Part shown: one piece after another, positions 31,345 to 39,871 of the stretch
Layout: each line of letters opens with the position of its first letter
Numbering within the stretch: the stretch's first letter is position 1
NCBI GenBank assembly: GCA_034086985.1
Contig: JAXDZG010000023.1
Coordinates: forward strand, 127,110 to 191,109
Origin: Phascolarctobacterium_A sp034086985
GTDB taxonomy: Bacteria; Bacillota; Negativicutes; Acidaminococcales; Acidaminococcaceae
Reading direction: 5' to 3'
Length of the DNA stretch: 64,000 nt
The notes under the pieces: generated by a model
Databases searched by the model: none
The model's input: the letters and a program-made list of their open reading frames with translations, nothing else
What the model was told of the DNA's origin: nothing
Position numbers and translations under genes: made by a program

Positions 31345-31424
31345 CGTTCTAGTCTCCTTTATCAATATGTTTATACTACCCTCAGTCAATGTACAATGTA
31401 CAGTAATCAATGTATAACATTCTG

Positions 31425-31460
31425 CAAAAAAAAAGAAAATCCTGCCTCAAGCAGGACTTT
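31425..31460 (-). terminator. Terminator of the DUF401 gene
   Basis: GTCCTGC pairs with GCAGGAT followed by TTTTCTTTTTTTTT on the minus strand. Confidence 0.8.
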
Positions 31461-31468
31461 CTTGCAGA

Positions 31469-32686
31469 TTACCAAGTAAAATATGAATAAACACTGAAAA
31501 CAGTCAAAATAATGACCTCGCTAAGAAGCACAGGCTGCAAAGTTTTAAAGAAATTGGATTTAAAATAATCCACTGTGACCACTAAGCACATATGGGTGGG
31601 AGTCAACATCTGCCCCGCTACGCCAAAGGCCATAGCCACACCTGCCAAATTCAAATTACCCGTAGCCATAGCCGCTACAATGGGCATAACAATAGCTACA
31701 TGGCCCTGGCTCATGCCCGTCAACACGCCGATAATGAAGCTGACGCAGGCAATAATCACCGGCACCGGCAGGGGTGAGCTCTGGAAGGCCACCACGATTT
31801 CCTTGAGCACATTGGTAACGGTAAGGATTTGAATAAAGTACAGAATGCAAATAACATTAAAGAACATCTTCATGTCTAAGGCACCGACAACGACCTCCTT
31901 CAGGCTCACGAAGCGCTTCGTAAAGCGCAGTACGAATAACAAGCCCACGGTTACCACCGCCATGCCCACGGAGGCATTCATGTTGCAGAAAACCACTAAC
32001 ACGAAGGTCAGCACCACAGGGGACAGGCTAAGCCACAAGTCTTGAGTATTTTGCGCCAATTGCTCCTTGTCCTCTTGGAAATTGGTCAGGCCATCTGTTT
32101 TAATAGGCGTAATCAAAACCAACCAGCCCGCTACAAAAGCCAATACTGTCAGCCAGCATAAATGCATAATAAAATCGCTGTAGGACACGCCTGCGATATT
32201 GCAGGCCATAATCATGCCGGGGATAATAGGACTGGAGAATTCAAAAATATGACGGAACCAAAAATTGATGGCTGCACGATGCTCCTGGGTCAGGGGCAGT
32301 TCCTTGCTAGCCTCCTCTACGATGGGTGCACTAAAGCGAGCACCGCCTAATGAGGGCAGCAGACCTAAAAAAGCAGGCATCACGGCCAAGGTAACCTTGG
32401 TGCTGGAAAAGATGCGCTGCAGAGCATGCACCATGCCCGCCAAGGCACCGCTGGTGCGCAACTCGATTTCTAAGCACATAACAAAATAGAGAGCAAAGAG
32501 AATATCATAGGTACGACTCATGGTCATGGTCTCCACGAGGCCCTGCCACAAATAGTGCAGGCTAGGAGTTTTCATAGCCCAAATAAAAAGCCCACCCACC
32601 AGCATGCAGGGGCCAATGGGCACATGCTTGCGCAGCAAGATAATAATCAATGACATGGCAATAGCAAGTAATACAAATATATTCAT
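31469..32686 (-). CDS. DUF401 family membrane transporter
   Basis: A 405-aa polytopic protein with ten or more hydrophobic segments, matching the DUF401 family of the ion-transporter superfamily: MPAFLGLLPSLGGARFSAPIVEEA, FWFRHIFEFSSPIIPGMIMA in two pieces, and GMSQGHVAIVMPIVAAM. Related families carry organic acids, but no substrate is known. ATG at 32686 has AAGGA 8 bases ahead; an ATG three codons upstream touches the ribosome binding site and is less likely. Monocistronic. Confidence 0.8.
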   Translation of the reverse strand: MNIFVLLAIAMSLIIILLRKHVPIGPCMLVGGLFIWAMKTPSLHYLWQGLVETMTMSRTYDILFALYFVMCLEIELRTSGALAGMVHALQRIFSSTKVTLAVMPAFLGLLPSLGGARFSAPIVEEASKELPLTQEHRAAINFWFRHIFEFSSPIIPGMIMACNIAGVSYSDFIMHLCWLTVLAFVAGWLVLITPIKTDGLTNFQEDKEQLAQNTQDLWLSLSPVVLTFVLVVFCNMNASVGMAVVTVGLLFVLRFTKRFVSLKEVVVGALDMKMFFNVICILYFIQILTVTNVLKEIVVAFQSSPLPVPVIIACVSFIIGVLTGMSQGHVAIVMPIVAAMATGNLNLAGVAMAFGVAGQMLTPTHMCLVVTVDYFKSNFFKTLQPVLLSEVIILTVFSVYSYFTW

Positions 32687-32795
32687 AAGCACCATCCTTA
32701 GCTAAATTTAAGTAGTATGCTTCCTTAAAAACAGGGTAGCTTGCTTATTATAACACCAATTCTCCAAATTTGCCTATTTTTTGTCACAAAAAAAC

Positions 32796-32824
32796 TTAAA
32801 GAAACCTTAAATTAGGGGTATAAT
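32796..32824 (+). promoter_or_regulatory. Promoter of the Septu-like pair
   Basis: TTAAAG at 32796-32801, 17-base spacer, TATAAT at 32819-32824, then 53 bases to the ATG. Confidence 0.55.
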
Positions 32825-32877
32825 GTTACTAAGGATACAAAACTGCCCAAAAAAGTTACCTAAGCGGAGGCGAGAAG

Positions 32878-34191
32878 ATGCAGATAGATAAATTAACGCT
32901 AAAAAATTTTCGTTGCTACGAGGCCTTAGAAATCGATTTTGAGCCCAAGCTGACTGTTATTGTGGGCGAAAACGGCAAGGGCAAAACTGCTATTTTTGAT
33001 GCTCTAGCCATTGCTCTGGAGCCCTATTTGCGTTGCTTTAAGGTGGAGGGTCGCCATATTTCCCAGAAGGACGTGCGCAGGGTCCCGGTTTATAAAGCGG
33101 ACGGCAAACGCATAGAGGCCATGTGCAATCAATATCCCGTGGAAATTACCCTTGAGGGACAGGTTCACGGCCAGCACATCACCTGTAGTAAAAAAGTTAA
33201 AGATGCAGCTTTGACGGAAGAGCTGGCGGAGGATTTGCTGCAGCGAGGCCATAGCCTGTGTGCCGCTCTCAATGAAAATCCTGATACTATCCTACCGGCC
33301 TTCGCCTACTACGGTACCGCTCGCATGTGGGCTGACAGCAGCCTGATGGAGGCCAGCCTGCAGGATCTAGAGGAGCGCACAGTGGGCTACAAGGAATGCC
33401 TAGAGCCCTCCAGCTCCTACAACACCTTCGGTCGCTGGTTTAAGCATCTTAGTGAAAGTGTTATGGAAAAACTAATGAGCGAGGCCAATGACGATGCCAA
33501 GCTCATCAAAAAGGCTGTGCAGCAGGCCATCGATGCTTGCCTTGAAAGCACGGGCTTGCATGATTTATATTATAATTTTGATTTAGGCTGCTTTGTTATC
33601 AACCATCCCGATGTGGGCGAAATGGTCGTGGATGATTTAAGCGATGGCTTCCGCAGTATTTTGAGCATGGTAGCGGATTTGGCATATCGCATGGTGCGCC
33701 TTAATCCTCAATTAGGCGAGCAGGCTGTGGTAGAGACCCCGGGCGTGGTGCTTATCGATGAAATCGATATGCATCTCCATCCTCTGTGGCAGCAAACAGT
33801 GCTACTGGATATGCAGCGCGCCTTTCCTAAGGTGCAGTTCATCGTCACCACCCACAGCCCGCAGGTGCTGAGCAGCGTCCCCGCTGCCAGCGTGCGGGTC
33901 TTGGTGTGGGGACGGAGCTTTGAGGGCGTGCGCCGAGTAAGCTTCACCATGGGCGCTTCCAGCGCCCAGATCCTGCAGGATATCCAGAACGTCACTCTAC
34001 GCTCCGAGCGCTTGCCCATCGTCCAAAGCCTCAAGCGCTATTTAGCGCTTGTAAGCGAGGACAAATGGGACAGCGAAGAGGCGCTCGCCCTGCGCAAGCA
34101 GCTGGACGCTTGGTCCAACGGCAACGAGCCCGCCCTGCTCAGGGCAGACATGGATATCCGCATGCGCAAGTTCCGGAGGCAGCGCTCATGA
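32878..34191 (+). CDS. Septu PtuA-like AAA/ABC ATPase
   Basis: A 437-aa SMC/RecF-like ATPase of the type found in Septu and in PtuAB-bearing retrons. Walker A GENGKGKT is at residues 30-37 after LKNFRCYEALEIDF; an ABC signature-like LSDGFRS near 254; Walker B VVLIDEIDMHLHP near 290-302 with the catalytic Glu; the switch histidine in FIVTTHSPQ. No DUF-type nuclease is fused. GGAGGCGAGAAG precedes the ATG. It overlaps the HNH gene by 4 bases (ATGA). In Septu, PtuA senses infection and controls the PtuB nuclease; here this is inferred from family and gene order. No reverse transcriptase is nearby. Confidence 0.82.
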   Translation: MQIDKLTLKNFRCYEALEIDFEPKLTVIVGENGKGKTAIFDALAIALEPYLRCFKVEGRHISQKDVRRVPVYKADGKRIEAMCNQYPVEITLEGQVHGQHITCSKKVKDAALTEELAEDLLQRGHSLCAALNENPDTILPAFAYYGTARMWADSSLMEASLQDLEERTVGYKECLEPSSSYNTFGRWFKHLSESVMEKLMSEANDDAKLIKKAVQQAIDACLESTGLHDLYYNFDLGCFVINHPDVGEMVVDDLSDGFRSILSMVADLAYRMVRLNPQLGEQAVVETPGVVLIDEIDMHLHPLWQQTVLLDMQRAFPKVQFIVTTHSPQVLSSVPAASVRVLVWGRSFEGVRRVSFTMGASSAQILQDIQNVTLRSERLPIVQSLKRYLALVSEDKWDSEEALALRKQLDAWSNGNEPALLRADMDIRMRKFRRQRS

Positions 34192-34967
34192 AACGTGTGT
34201 ACAAATGCAAGGAAGAGCCCGAAGGGCTCAAACGCTACCGCACCCGCTACCCTTGGGAGAGCTGGGAGCATTTTCGCCGCCGCTCCCGCCACGGCTACCA
34301 AGAGGTAAAGCAGCAAATCTTAAAGGACCAGCACGGTCTGTGCGCTTACTGCGAAATCAGCATCAAGCTGGCGGAGGAGGAGGGCGAGGTGGACGATTTC
34401 CGTGTGGAGCACTTTTATCCTAAAAGTGCAACCACGGAATACGGCCACAACTACCACCTGGATTGGCACAACCTGTTAGGTGTGTGCCACGGTGGTAGCC
34501 AGCCCTACGTGCCCGACGCCCAGTGGCGCTACTCCAAGCAGAAGAACGACCGCAGCTGCGACGTGCCCAAGGGCGGTAAGCCCATTACCGCCACCATCCT
34601 AAACCCCTTAAAAATCCCCGGTAAGGTGCGCATTTTTGCCTACGTTGAACACTCCGGCAAAATGCTGGTGGACCAAAGCTCCTGCCCACGTAAGCTCTGG
34701 AACAGAGCTGAACGCACTATCAAGGAACTCAATTTAAACGCCCCGCGCTTAATGCGCATGCGGCTGGCGGTCATCCAAAAGCTGCAGGACGATATTGCCG
34801 CCGAGCTGGAGCAGGGCGCCCAGCTGGAGGAGGTGCTGGACATGCTGGCCCAGACCTGCCTTGTGCCCGATTATGAGGGCGTTTCTCTGCCCTTCTTTTC
34901 GGTAATACGCTGGTATTTGGGCGAGGCCGCAGAAAAGGTCATTGCCGCCAGCGGCGACAAGCTCTAA
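34188..34967 (+). CDS. Septu PtuB-like HNH endonuclease (TIGR02646 type)
   Basis: A 259-aa HNH nuclease. The zinc pair Cys52-x-x-Cys55 (LCAYCE), Glu74-His75 in FRVEHFYPKS, the HNH asparagine in WHNLLGVCHGG and a late cysteine CDVPKGG are all present, in the order seen in TIGR02646 proteins that pair with PtuA. The frame is open for 41 codons inside the ATPase gene, but ATG at 34188 overlaps the ptuA stop (ATGA) with GGAGGC ahead. The C-terminal half (~150-259) is helical and probably contacts PtuA. Expected effector of the system, cutting DNA on activation. Confidence 0.85.
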   Translation: MKRVYKCKEEPEGLKRYRTRYPWESWEHFRRRSRHGYQEVKQQILKDQHGLCAYCEISIKLAEEEGEVDDFRVEHFYPKSATTEYGHNYHLDWHNLLGVCHGGSQPYVPDAQWRYSKQKNDRSCDVPKGGKPITATILNPLKIPGKVRIFAYVEHSGKMLVDQSSCPRKLWNRAERTIKELNLNAPRLMRMRLAVIQKLQDDIAAELEQGAQLEEVLDMLAQTCLVPDYEGVSLPFFSVIRWYLGEAAEKVIAASGDKL

Positions 34968-34976
34968 AAAAACAAC

Positions 34977-35019
34977 AATCCCACATCACTACTTCAAAAG
35001 CAGTTGATGTGGGATTTTT
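34977..35019 (+). terminator. Terminator of the Septu-like pair
   Basis: AATCCCACATCA pairs with TGATGTGGGATT followed by TTTA. Confidence 0.85.
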
Positions 35020-35098
35020 ATATGCAATCTGTGTATTCTATAGCTACAAGCATAGTAGATTTTTATCCCTTGCAAAACGCAGCAGAAACAAATGTTCT

Positions 35099-35593
35099 TT
35101 AATACCACTGTGTCTTGCTGCGTAGCCACACTTCGTTCTGCTCGTCCTTCTTGCGCAGCTTTAGCCACGTGCCCTCGTCCACCGGCGCTGCCGCCTCCTT
35201 GGGCACCTCCAGCTCCACTACCAAGCCCTTGGTAGTCTTCACCTGCACCACGCAGGGCGCACCGGCCTTGCCTAGCTGAGCGTTCAAGATTTTATACACT
35301 GCGCCCTGCTCCAGCTTGTATTTCGTGTGCTCCTTATCCTCTAGAAGCAAGGGCTTGAGCATTTTGATAGCAGTGGGCTTATTGAGCTCCAGCTTATCAA
35401 TAACCATAAGCTCCTCGCCCACCTGGAAAAGAGAGGTAGCACTCATGGCAGTCACGCTGGGCTCCACATAGATGGCATCCCCGTCCCGCACAGTTACAGT
35501 GCGAATGCGGGTTCCCAAAATATTATTGGCCATCACAAAGCCTGCGAGGGTGGCTATAAGTACTAAAATTATCATCAACGTTCTTTTACTCAT
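35099..35593 (-). CDS. Membrane-anchored or exported hypothetical protein, 164 aa
   Basis: One N-terminal hydrophobic helix (MIILVLIATLAGFVMA, residues ~6-21), then a soluble extracytoplasmic domain of ~140 residues rich in beta-strands (VTVRDGDAIYVEPSV, VVQVKTTKGLVVELEVP). I see no catalytic motif. GAGGTGG precedes ATG at 35593; a GTG at 35605 overlapping the upstream stop is the alternative. It follows 35602-36186, which has the same architecture, so the two form a small operon, perhaps of interacting envelope proteins. Confidence 0.6.
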   Translation of the reverse strand: MSKRTLMIILVLIATLAGFVMANNILGTRIRTVTVRDGDAIYVEPSVTAMSATSLFQVGEELMVIDKLELNKPTAIKMLKPLLLEDKEHTKYKLEQGAVYKILNAQLGKAGAPCVVQVKTTKGLVVELEVPKEAAAPVDEGTWLKLRKKDEQNEVWLRSKTQWY

Positions 35594-35601
35594 GTTCCAC
35601 C

Positions 35602-36186
35602 TCACATCAGCTTACTTTCAGAAAGGGTATCGTATTTCATATAGCCAGGTTTACCCTGAAACTCGATCTTCTTCCACTGTCCTACATAGGGAAAGCGTAA
35701 ATATTGGCTGTCGAAATCCTTGTCGTAATATTTACCATCCACATACACGCGGCCTTTAACCTCGCCGTCACCTCGATCAGCTCGCAAAATCTGCACCCTT
35801 GTCCCTTCAGGAATGATATGGCGTGGTCCCCAAAAGCGTTGGAACTGGAGCTCCACCGTGGTAAGAGCATAGCTATCATCCTTATCCTGACTGGACACCG
35901 TCTCCAGATAATCCACAGGCACGCCCTTGGACATACGCTCGATGACCTTGCCCATGAGCCCGGAGGGCAGATTGTACACCTCCGCCTTATCCAGCAGCAC
36001 CACGCACTGCAGCCGCCCTGCCTCCACCTCTGCATACTGCAAATTTTGCGTCAGTTGGGCCGTATTATATTTATTAGTCTTCACGCTGTTGGCGCTTACA
36101 AGAGCATAGCAGCCACCTGCCACAGCTCCCAAGGCAAAAAAGCCCGCCAGCACCAGCGCAGCCGCCTTCAGCTCCCGTCCTTCCAT
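35602..36186 (-). CDS. Membrane-anchored hypothetical protein with SH3-like region, 194 aa
   Basis: One N-terminal membrane helix (AAALVLAGFFALGAVAGGCYAL, about residues 8-29, written here only as a marker of position) followed by an extracytoplasmic domain. The stretch VVLLDKAEVYNLPSGLMGKV resembles the first strands of bacterial SH3 domains, and the C-terminal GYMKYDTLSESK is a further SH3-like repeat end. No enzyme motif is visible. Its stop overlaps the possible GTG start of the next gene. Function unknown; a cell-envelope binding role is a guess. Confidence 0.6.
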   Translation of the reverse strand: MEGRELKAAALVLAGFFALGAVAGGCYALVSANSVKTNKYNTAQLTQNLQYAEVEAGRLQCVVLLDKAEVYNLPSGLMGKVIERMSKGVPVDYLETVSSQDKDDSYALTTVELQFQRFWGPRHIIPEGTRVQILRADRGDGEVKGRVYVDGKYYDKDFDSQYLRFPYVGQWKKIEFQGKPGYMKYDTLSESKLM

Positions 36187-36281
36187 GCTTACACTCCTTT
36201 GAACTCGTTTTTTTATAATCTCTATATTTCCTACGTTATATTCTTACATAAGTACGGCCACTTTGCAAGTCCAAGCATAAC

Positions 36282-36312
36282 AAAAAGACCTAAGAGCGAG
36301 CTCTTAGGTCTT
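36282..36312 (-). terminator. tRNA-Leu(CAG) terminator
   Basis: AAGACCTAAGAGC pairs with GCTCTTAGGTCTT followed by TTTG on the minus strand, just after the tRNA. Confidence 0.85.
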
Positions 36313-36322
36313 AGTTTTCATT

Positions 36323-36408
36323 TGGTGCGGTAGAGAGGATTTGAACCTCCACGGGGTTGCCCCCACTAGCTCCTGAGGCTAGCGCGTCTGCCGTTCCGCC
36401 ACTACCGC
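36323..36408 (-). tRNA. tRNA-Leu (anticodon CAG)
   Basis: Acceptor GCGGTAG/CTACCGC, discriminator A, encoded CCA, anticodon stem CTAGC/GCTAG with loop CTCAGGA (anticodon CAG), variable arm GGGGGCAACCCC and T-loop GGTTCAAATCC. 86 nt. Confidence 0.97.
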
Positions 36409-36481
36409 GTTATTGCTGCATCAGCAACGAATATATATTACCACAAAGAAGCAGCACTGTCAACAGCTTTTTGCGATATTT

Positions 36482-38629
36482 TTACTTGTTATCATCATCC
36501 ACCACCAAGGTTGCCGAGCCATAGGCCTTAACAGGATGACCTGTTGCGTCAAACTCAGTAGTATAGCGCACATGGAAGGGAATGCGATTTGCCGTCAAAG
36601 GAATAACGGCCTCCAAGCTGGGCACACCCGCTGCCAATTGCTTGTGCCAATCGCGATACATATCCGCATAGTCGGGAGGAAAAATTCCTGCCTCGATGGC
36701 GCTTTCCGGATAATTGGTTAATAGGGGTGGCAAGCCCAAATCACGCATGCAACGAAAACAGGGCCGCATCTCGTGATTCAAAATATTATATTCCCAAAAA
36801 TAAATATTAGCCTGCTCAGCAGCGGACATAAAACGCTTTTCCAAAGACTCCAGCTGACAGAGCTGTTTGTCATGGGTCACATTACGCACCTGCGCCAGGA
36901 ACAAATAAATATTGGCACTTTTGGCAATAAGCTGCAAATTGCTGCGCAAGCAAATTTTTTCGTTACCACAGCAGGAGGAATGTAGCTCACGCCAGGTTTC
37001 ACAGGACTGCTCCTGACCCGTGGCAAGAACCTTGCGCACGGTATCGAGAAAAATACGACTATTCTCCTCATCAAAAAGCTCCAAGGGATTAGCGTGGATT
37101 AAATCTGTTTCTGACATATTCATGCCTATTTCCTGCAGATATTTTTGGTTAACCCGCAAATACTCTAGACGCCCTTCACTGTATTCAAAGAATACTGCCG
37201 GTCCCATGTATTTATTAAAGACAGCCGTAACCTCGCTTCCTGGCTCCCAAAAGCTAGCAACAGCAAAATCCGCATCCATTTTCAGAGTGGGCTTGATTAC
37301 ATCTACGCTCACTTTACGCAGCAGCTCCTCAAAATCCTGCTCTGGCACCGGCTTGGAATAAAGATAGCCCTGAACATAATTACAGCCAATACTACGCAAA
37401 AAGTCAGCCTGCTCCACAGTTTCCACGCCTTCGGCAATCACTGGCAGGGACAGCCATTTGGCCATACGTACTACGGAACTAATAATGGTGCCACCCTTAC
37501 CACTCTTCTCATTTTTGGAAAAGAAGAGCATATCTAGCTTAATAACATCTATATCCACATTGCGGAGCACGTTTAAAGAGGAATAACCGCTGCCAAAATC
37601 ATCCATTTCTGCCAGGTAGCCACATTGATGCAGCTTGGAAATAACCTCATTGGCCTTTTCACCCGTACCAATAATGGCAGTTTCAGTAATTTCCACCCGC
37701 AATAATTGTACCGGTACCGCATACTTTTTGCGCACAGCCTCCAGCTGCTCCACAAAATCGGGTTGGTAAATATCATAACGGGAAAAATTGGTAGAAATAG
37801 GCACTACCCGTAAACCTTTATCCAAGCGCTGACGAATAAAGCGACAGGTTTCCTCAAAAATATACATATCCAAACGGGTAACAAAACCGTTCTTTTCAAA
37901 AATGGGAATAAAAACACCCGGAGAAATAAGTCCTCTTTCAGGATGCTGCCAGCGCACTAAGGCCTCAGCCCCCACCAAAAGTCCATTGGAATGGTCATAT
38001 TGTGGCTGGTAATAAGCAACGAAATGTCCCCTTTCCAGCTCCGTGGCCATCATGCCCACAATTTCCTGTTCATCCAGTAGATTCTGGCGCAGTTCTTCCG
38101 TGTAATAATTATACTTTTGGGCATAGCTCCCCTTAATTTGAGATTGTGCCATCACTGCTCGGTCAATCATGCCTGCTAAAGGAACATCCTCACCCGTGGT
38201 CACATAAATACCCATATTGCAAACTATCTCTAACGAAAGTCCATAGCTGTTAAGGTTATCCATGATGCCATCCACCAAAAGCTGTAGCTCTTGGCCTTGC
38301 CGATGGGCCAGCATAATAAAACGATCTGCAGCCCAGCGACAAACCAGCTCCTGTGACTGACTCATCAGCTTGAGCACATGGGCAATATGGCGCAAAAGCC
38401 TATCTCCCTCACCCATGCCAAACATGTCATTAATAGCTTTAAAGCGCAGCACATCAAAATAAAGCAAAGCATATTCACCCGGCTTACTGTACTGCAAAAG
38501 GGGCTGGGCCTGCTTACGCAGGCCTTGGCTATTAAGCAAACCGGTAACAACATCATACTCTACCTGATGACGCAATTCGGCAATGATTCTTTTCAGTTGA
38601 TCAATTTCCTGTTGAGATCTATCTTCCAT
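36482..38629 (-). CDS. c-di-GMP phosphodiesterase: degenerate GGDEF, intact EAL, C-terminal PAS-like region
   Basis: A 715-aa protein. A short coiled start leads to a GGDEF domain (~30-175) whose signature is replaced by RWAADRF, so cyclase activity is unlikely. The EAL domain (~190-435) keeps GAEALVRW, VEITETAI, DDFGSGYSS, IKLD and AEGVETVEQ, so hydrolysis of c-di-GMP is expected. The remaining ~270 residues contain two PAS-like segments (FFEYSEGRLEYLRVNQKYLQ split over 505-525, and FWEYNILNHEMRP near 630). No membrane helix. It begins 2 bases after the dehydrogenase stop and may be co-transcribed with it. Confidence 0.87.
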   Translation of the reverse strand: MEDRSQQEIDQLKRIIAELRHQVEYDVVTGLLNSQGLRKQAQPLLQYSKPGEYALLYFDVLRFKAINDMFGMGEGDRLLRHIAHVLKLMSQSQELVCRWAADRFIMLAHRQGQELQLLVDGIMDNLNSYGLSLEIVCNMGIYVTTGEDVPLAGMIDRAVMAQSQIKGSYAQKYNYYTEELRQNLLDEQEIVGMMATELERGHFVAYYQPQYDHSNGLLVGAEALVRWQHPERGLISPGVFIPIFEKNGFVTRLDMYIFEETCRFIRQRLDKGLRVVPISTNFSRYDIYQPDFVEQLEAVRKKYAVPVQLLRVEITETAIIGTGEKANEVISKLHQCGYLAEMDDFGSGYSSLNVLRNVDIDVIKLDMLFFSKNEKSGKGGTIISSVVRMAKWLSLPVIAEGVETVEQADFLRSIGCNYVQGYLYSKPVPEQDFEELLRKVSVDVIKPTLKMDADFAVASFWEPGSEVTAVFNKYMGPAVFFEYSEGRLEYLRVNQKYLQEIGMNMSETDLIHANPLELFDEENSRIFLDTVRKVLATGQEQSCETWRELHSSCCGNEKICLRSNLQLIAKSANIYLFLAQVRNVTHDKQLCQLESLEKRFMSAAEQANIYFWEYNILNHEMRPCFRCMRDLGLPPLLTNYPESAIEAGIFPPDYADMYRDWHKQLAAGVPSLEAVIPLTANRIPFHVRYTTEFDATGHPVKAYGSATLVVDDDNK

Positions 38630-38631
38630 TT

Positions 38632-39750
38632 TTATGCTTGTGCCTTCTCAGCCTTATAAGCGCGACCCAAAGCGTTAACCTCCTTCATAACCTCGAAGAA
38701 GCGCTCCTTATTCACGCATTTAGGCTTATGCTTCCAGCCAGCGGAGGTCTTGAATTTTTCATACATGGTCTCGAATTCATCCTCCTCGATTTCCACATCA
38801 TCGAAGCAGATGGGCAGGCCGATGGAATAGTTGAAGTCCATTAAACGCTTCACCATCTCCATATCGCCGGCATAAGCGACCTGTACCAGAGTACCCAGCG
38901 CCACTACCTCGCCGTGGAGATGGTTGTGACCCTTCTTGGTAACGGTGGAGCCATAGTATACGCAGTGAGCCAGCATGCTATTGTAATAATATGCATTATC
39001 CTCAGTGGTGGTCAGATTGGAGGCCAGACCTGTGGAAATGATGATATCCAAAATAACCTGAATCAGCTCGAAGCTGTTGCGGTGAGCTCTAAAGTCCTCC
39101 AAGGCCTTTTTGCCATTGTCCAAAATGGGAGCGGTGCAAACGCGACTGATTTGTTGGCCCAGCAAGGTGGTATGGAAGAGCTGATCGTCCTGAGAAGCGA
39201 ATACTACCTCGAACTCCTTGGAAAGAGCGTCGCCGATACCGGCCCAGAAAAGCGGTTCAGGAGAATCGGCGATAATGGCGGAGTTAATGAAGCAATGATT
39301 GCAGGGCTTAGTGGGGAAATTGCCACGATAGCTGCCGCCGGGATAGTACATAATGGCTTGGGCAGAAAAGGCAGCGCAGTTGGAGCCCACAGTGGGGAAG
39401 GTAAAAAGAGGCTTATCCATGAGATGAGCCGCGTATTTTACAGTGTCGATAGCACGACCGCCGCCCACAGCAAAGAGGATATCCGCCTCCTGCACAGCGG
39501 GCAAATCCATAAGCATATGGCTGTTTTCGTGAGTGCATTCGCCCCCATACCAGATAAAGTCTAGGATTTTAATGTCGGAGCCTGCTACACCCTCGATAAT
39601 AGCATCCTTAGCCTTGGCAAGGGCTGTTTTGCCACCGATAACAGCTACCTTTTTGCCTAAAAAGCGTGCTGCGTGGGGAATTTGCTTGTAGGCATCGGCG
39701 CCAATGGAATAGGATGACAGGGTCACGGTGTAGCTTGTAGTGTTAATCAT
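38632..39750 (-). CDS. Iron-containing alcohol/glycerol dehydrogenase family protein
   Basis: A 372-aa member of the glycerol dehydrogenase-like branch. The N-terminal dinucleotide domain shows KVAVIGGKTAL and the GGG motif FAVGGGRAIDTVKYAA, then FPTVGSNCAAFSA. The metal ligands expected in the C-terminal helical domain fit around IGDALSKEFE, and HNHLHGEVVALG. Substrate is not clear; glycerol-like or hydroxyacid substrates are possible. The frame opens at 39966 but AGGAGGCAAAAAA before ATG at 39750 fixes the start. First gene before the EAL protein. Confidence 0.85.
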   Translation of the reverse strand: MINTTSYTVTLSSYSIGADAYKQIPHAARFLGKKVAVIGGKTALAKAKDAIIEGVAGSDIKILDFIWYGGECTHENSHMLMDLPAVQEADILFAVGGGRAIDTVKYAAHLMDKPLFTFPTVGSNCAAFSAQAIMYYPGGSYRGNFPTKPCNHCFINSAIIADSPEPLFWAGIGDALSKEFEVVFASQDDQLFHTTLLGQQISRVCTAPILDNGKKALEDFRAHRNSFELIQVILDIIISTGLASNLTTTEDNAYYYNSMLAHCVYYGSTVTKKGHNHLHGEVVALGTLVQVAYAGDMEMVKRLMDFNYSIGLPICFDDVEIEEDEFETMYEKFKTSAGWKHKPKCVNKERFFEVMKEVNALGRAYKAEKAQA

Positions 39751-39871
39751 TTTTTTGCCTCCTAATAATAATAGCTTGCGTGCATGATTTTTATTTGCTT
39801 CTATTGTATCACAATTATTGTATCTTGGGCAGTACTTTCTGTTATAATATATTATACAGGAGGATGCTGGT

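Noticed and set aside
32696..32877. Retron msr-msd before the PtuA-like gene
   Set aside because: No reverse transcriptase gene and the 180-base gap shows an ordinary promoter only.
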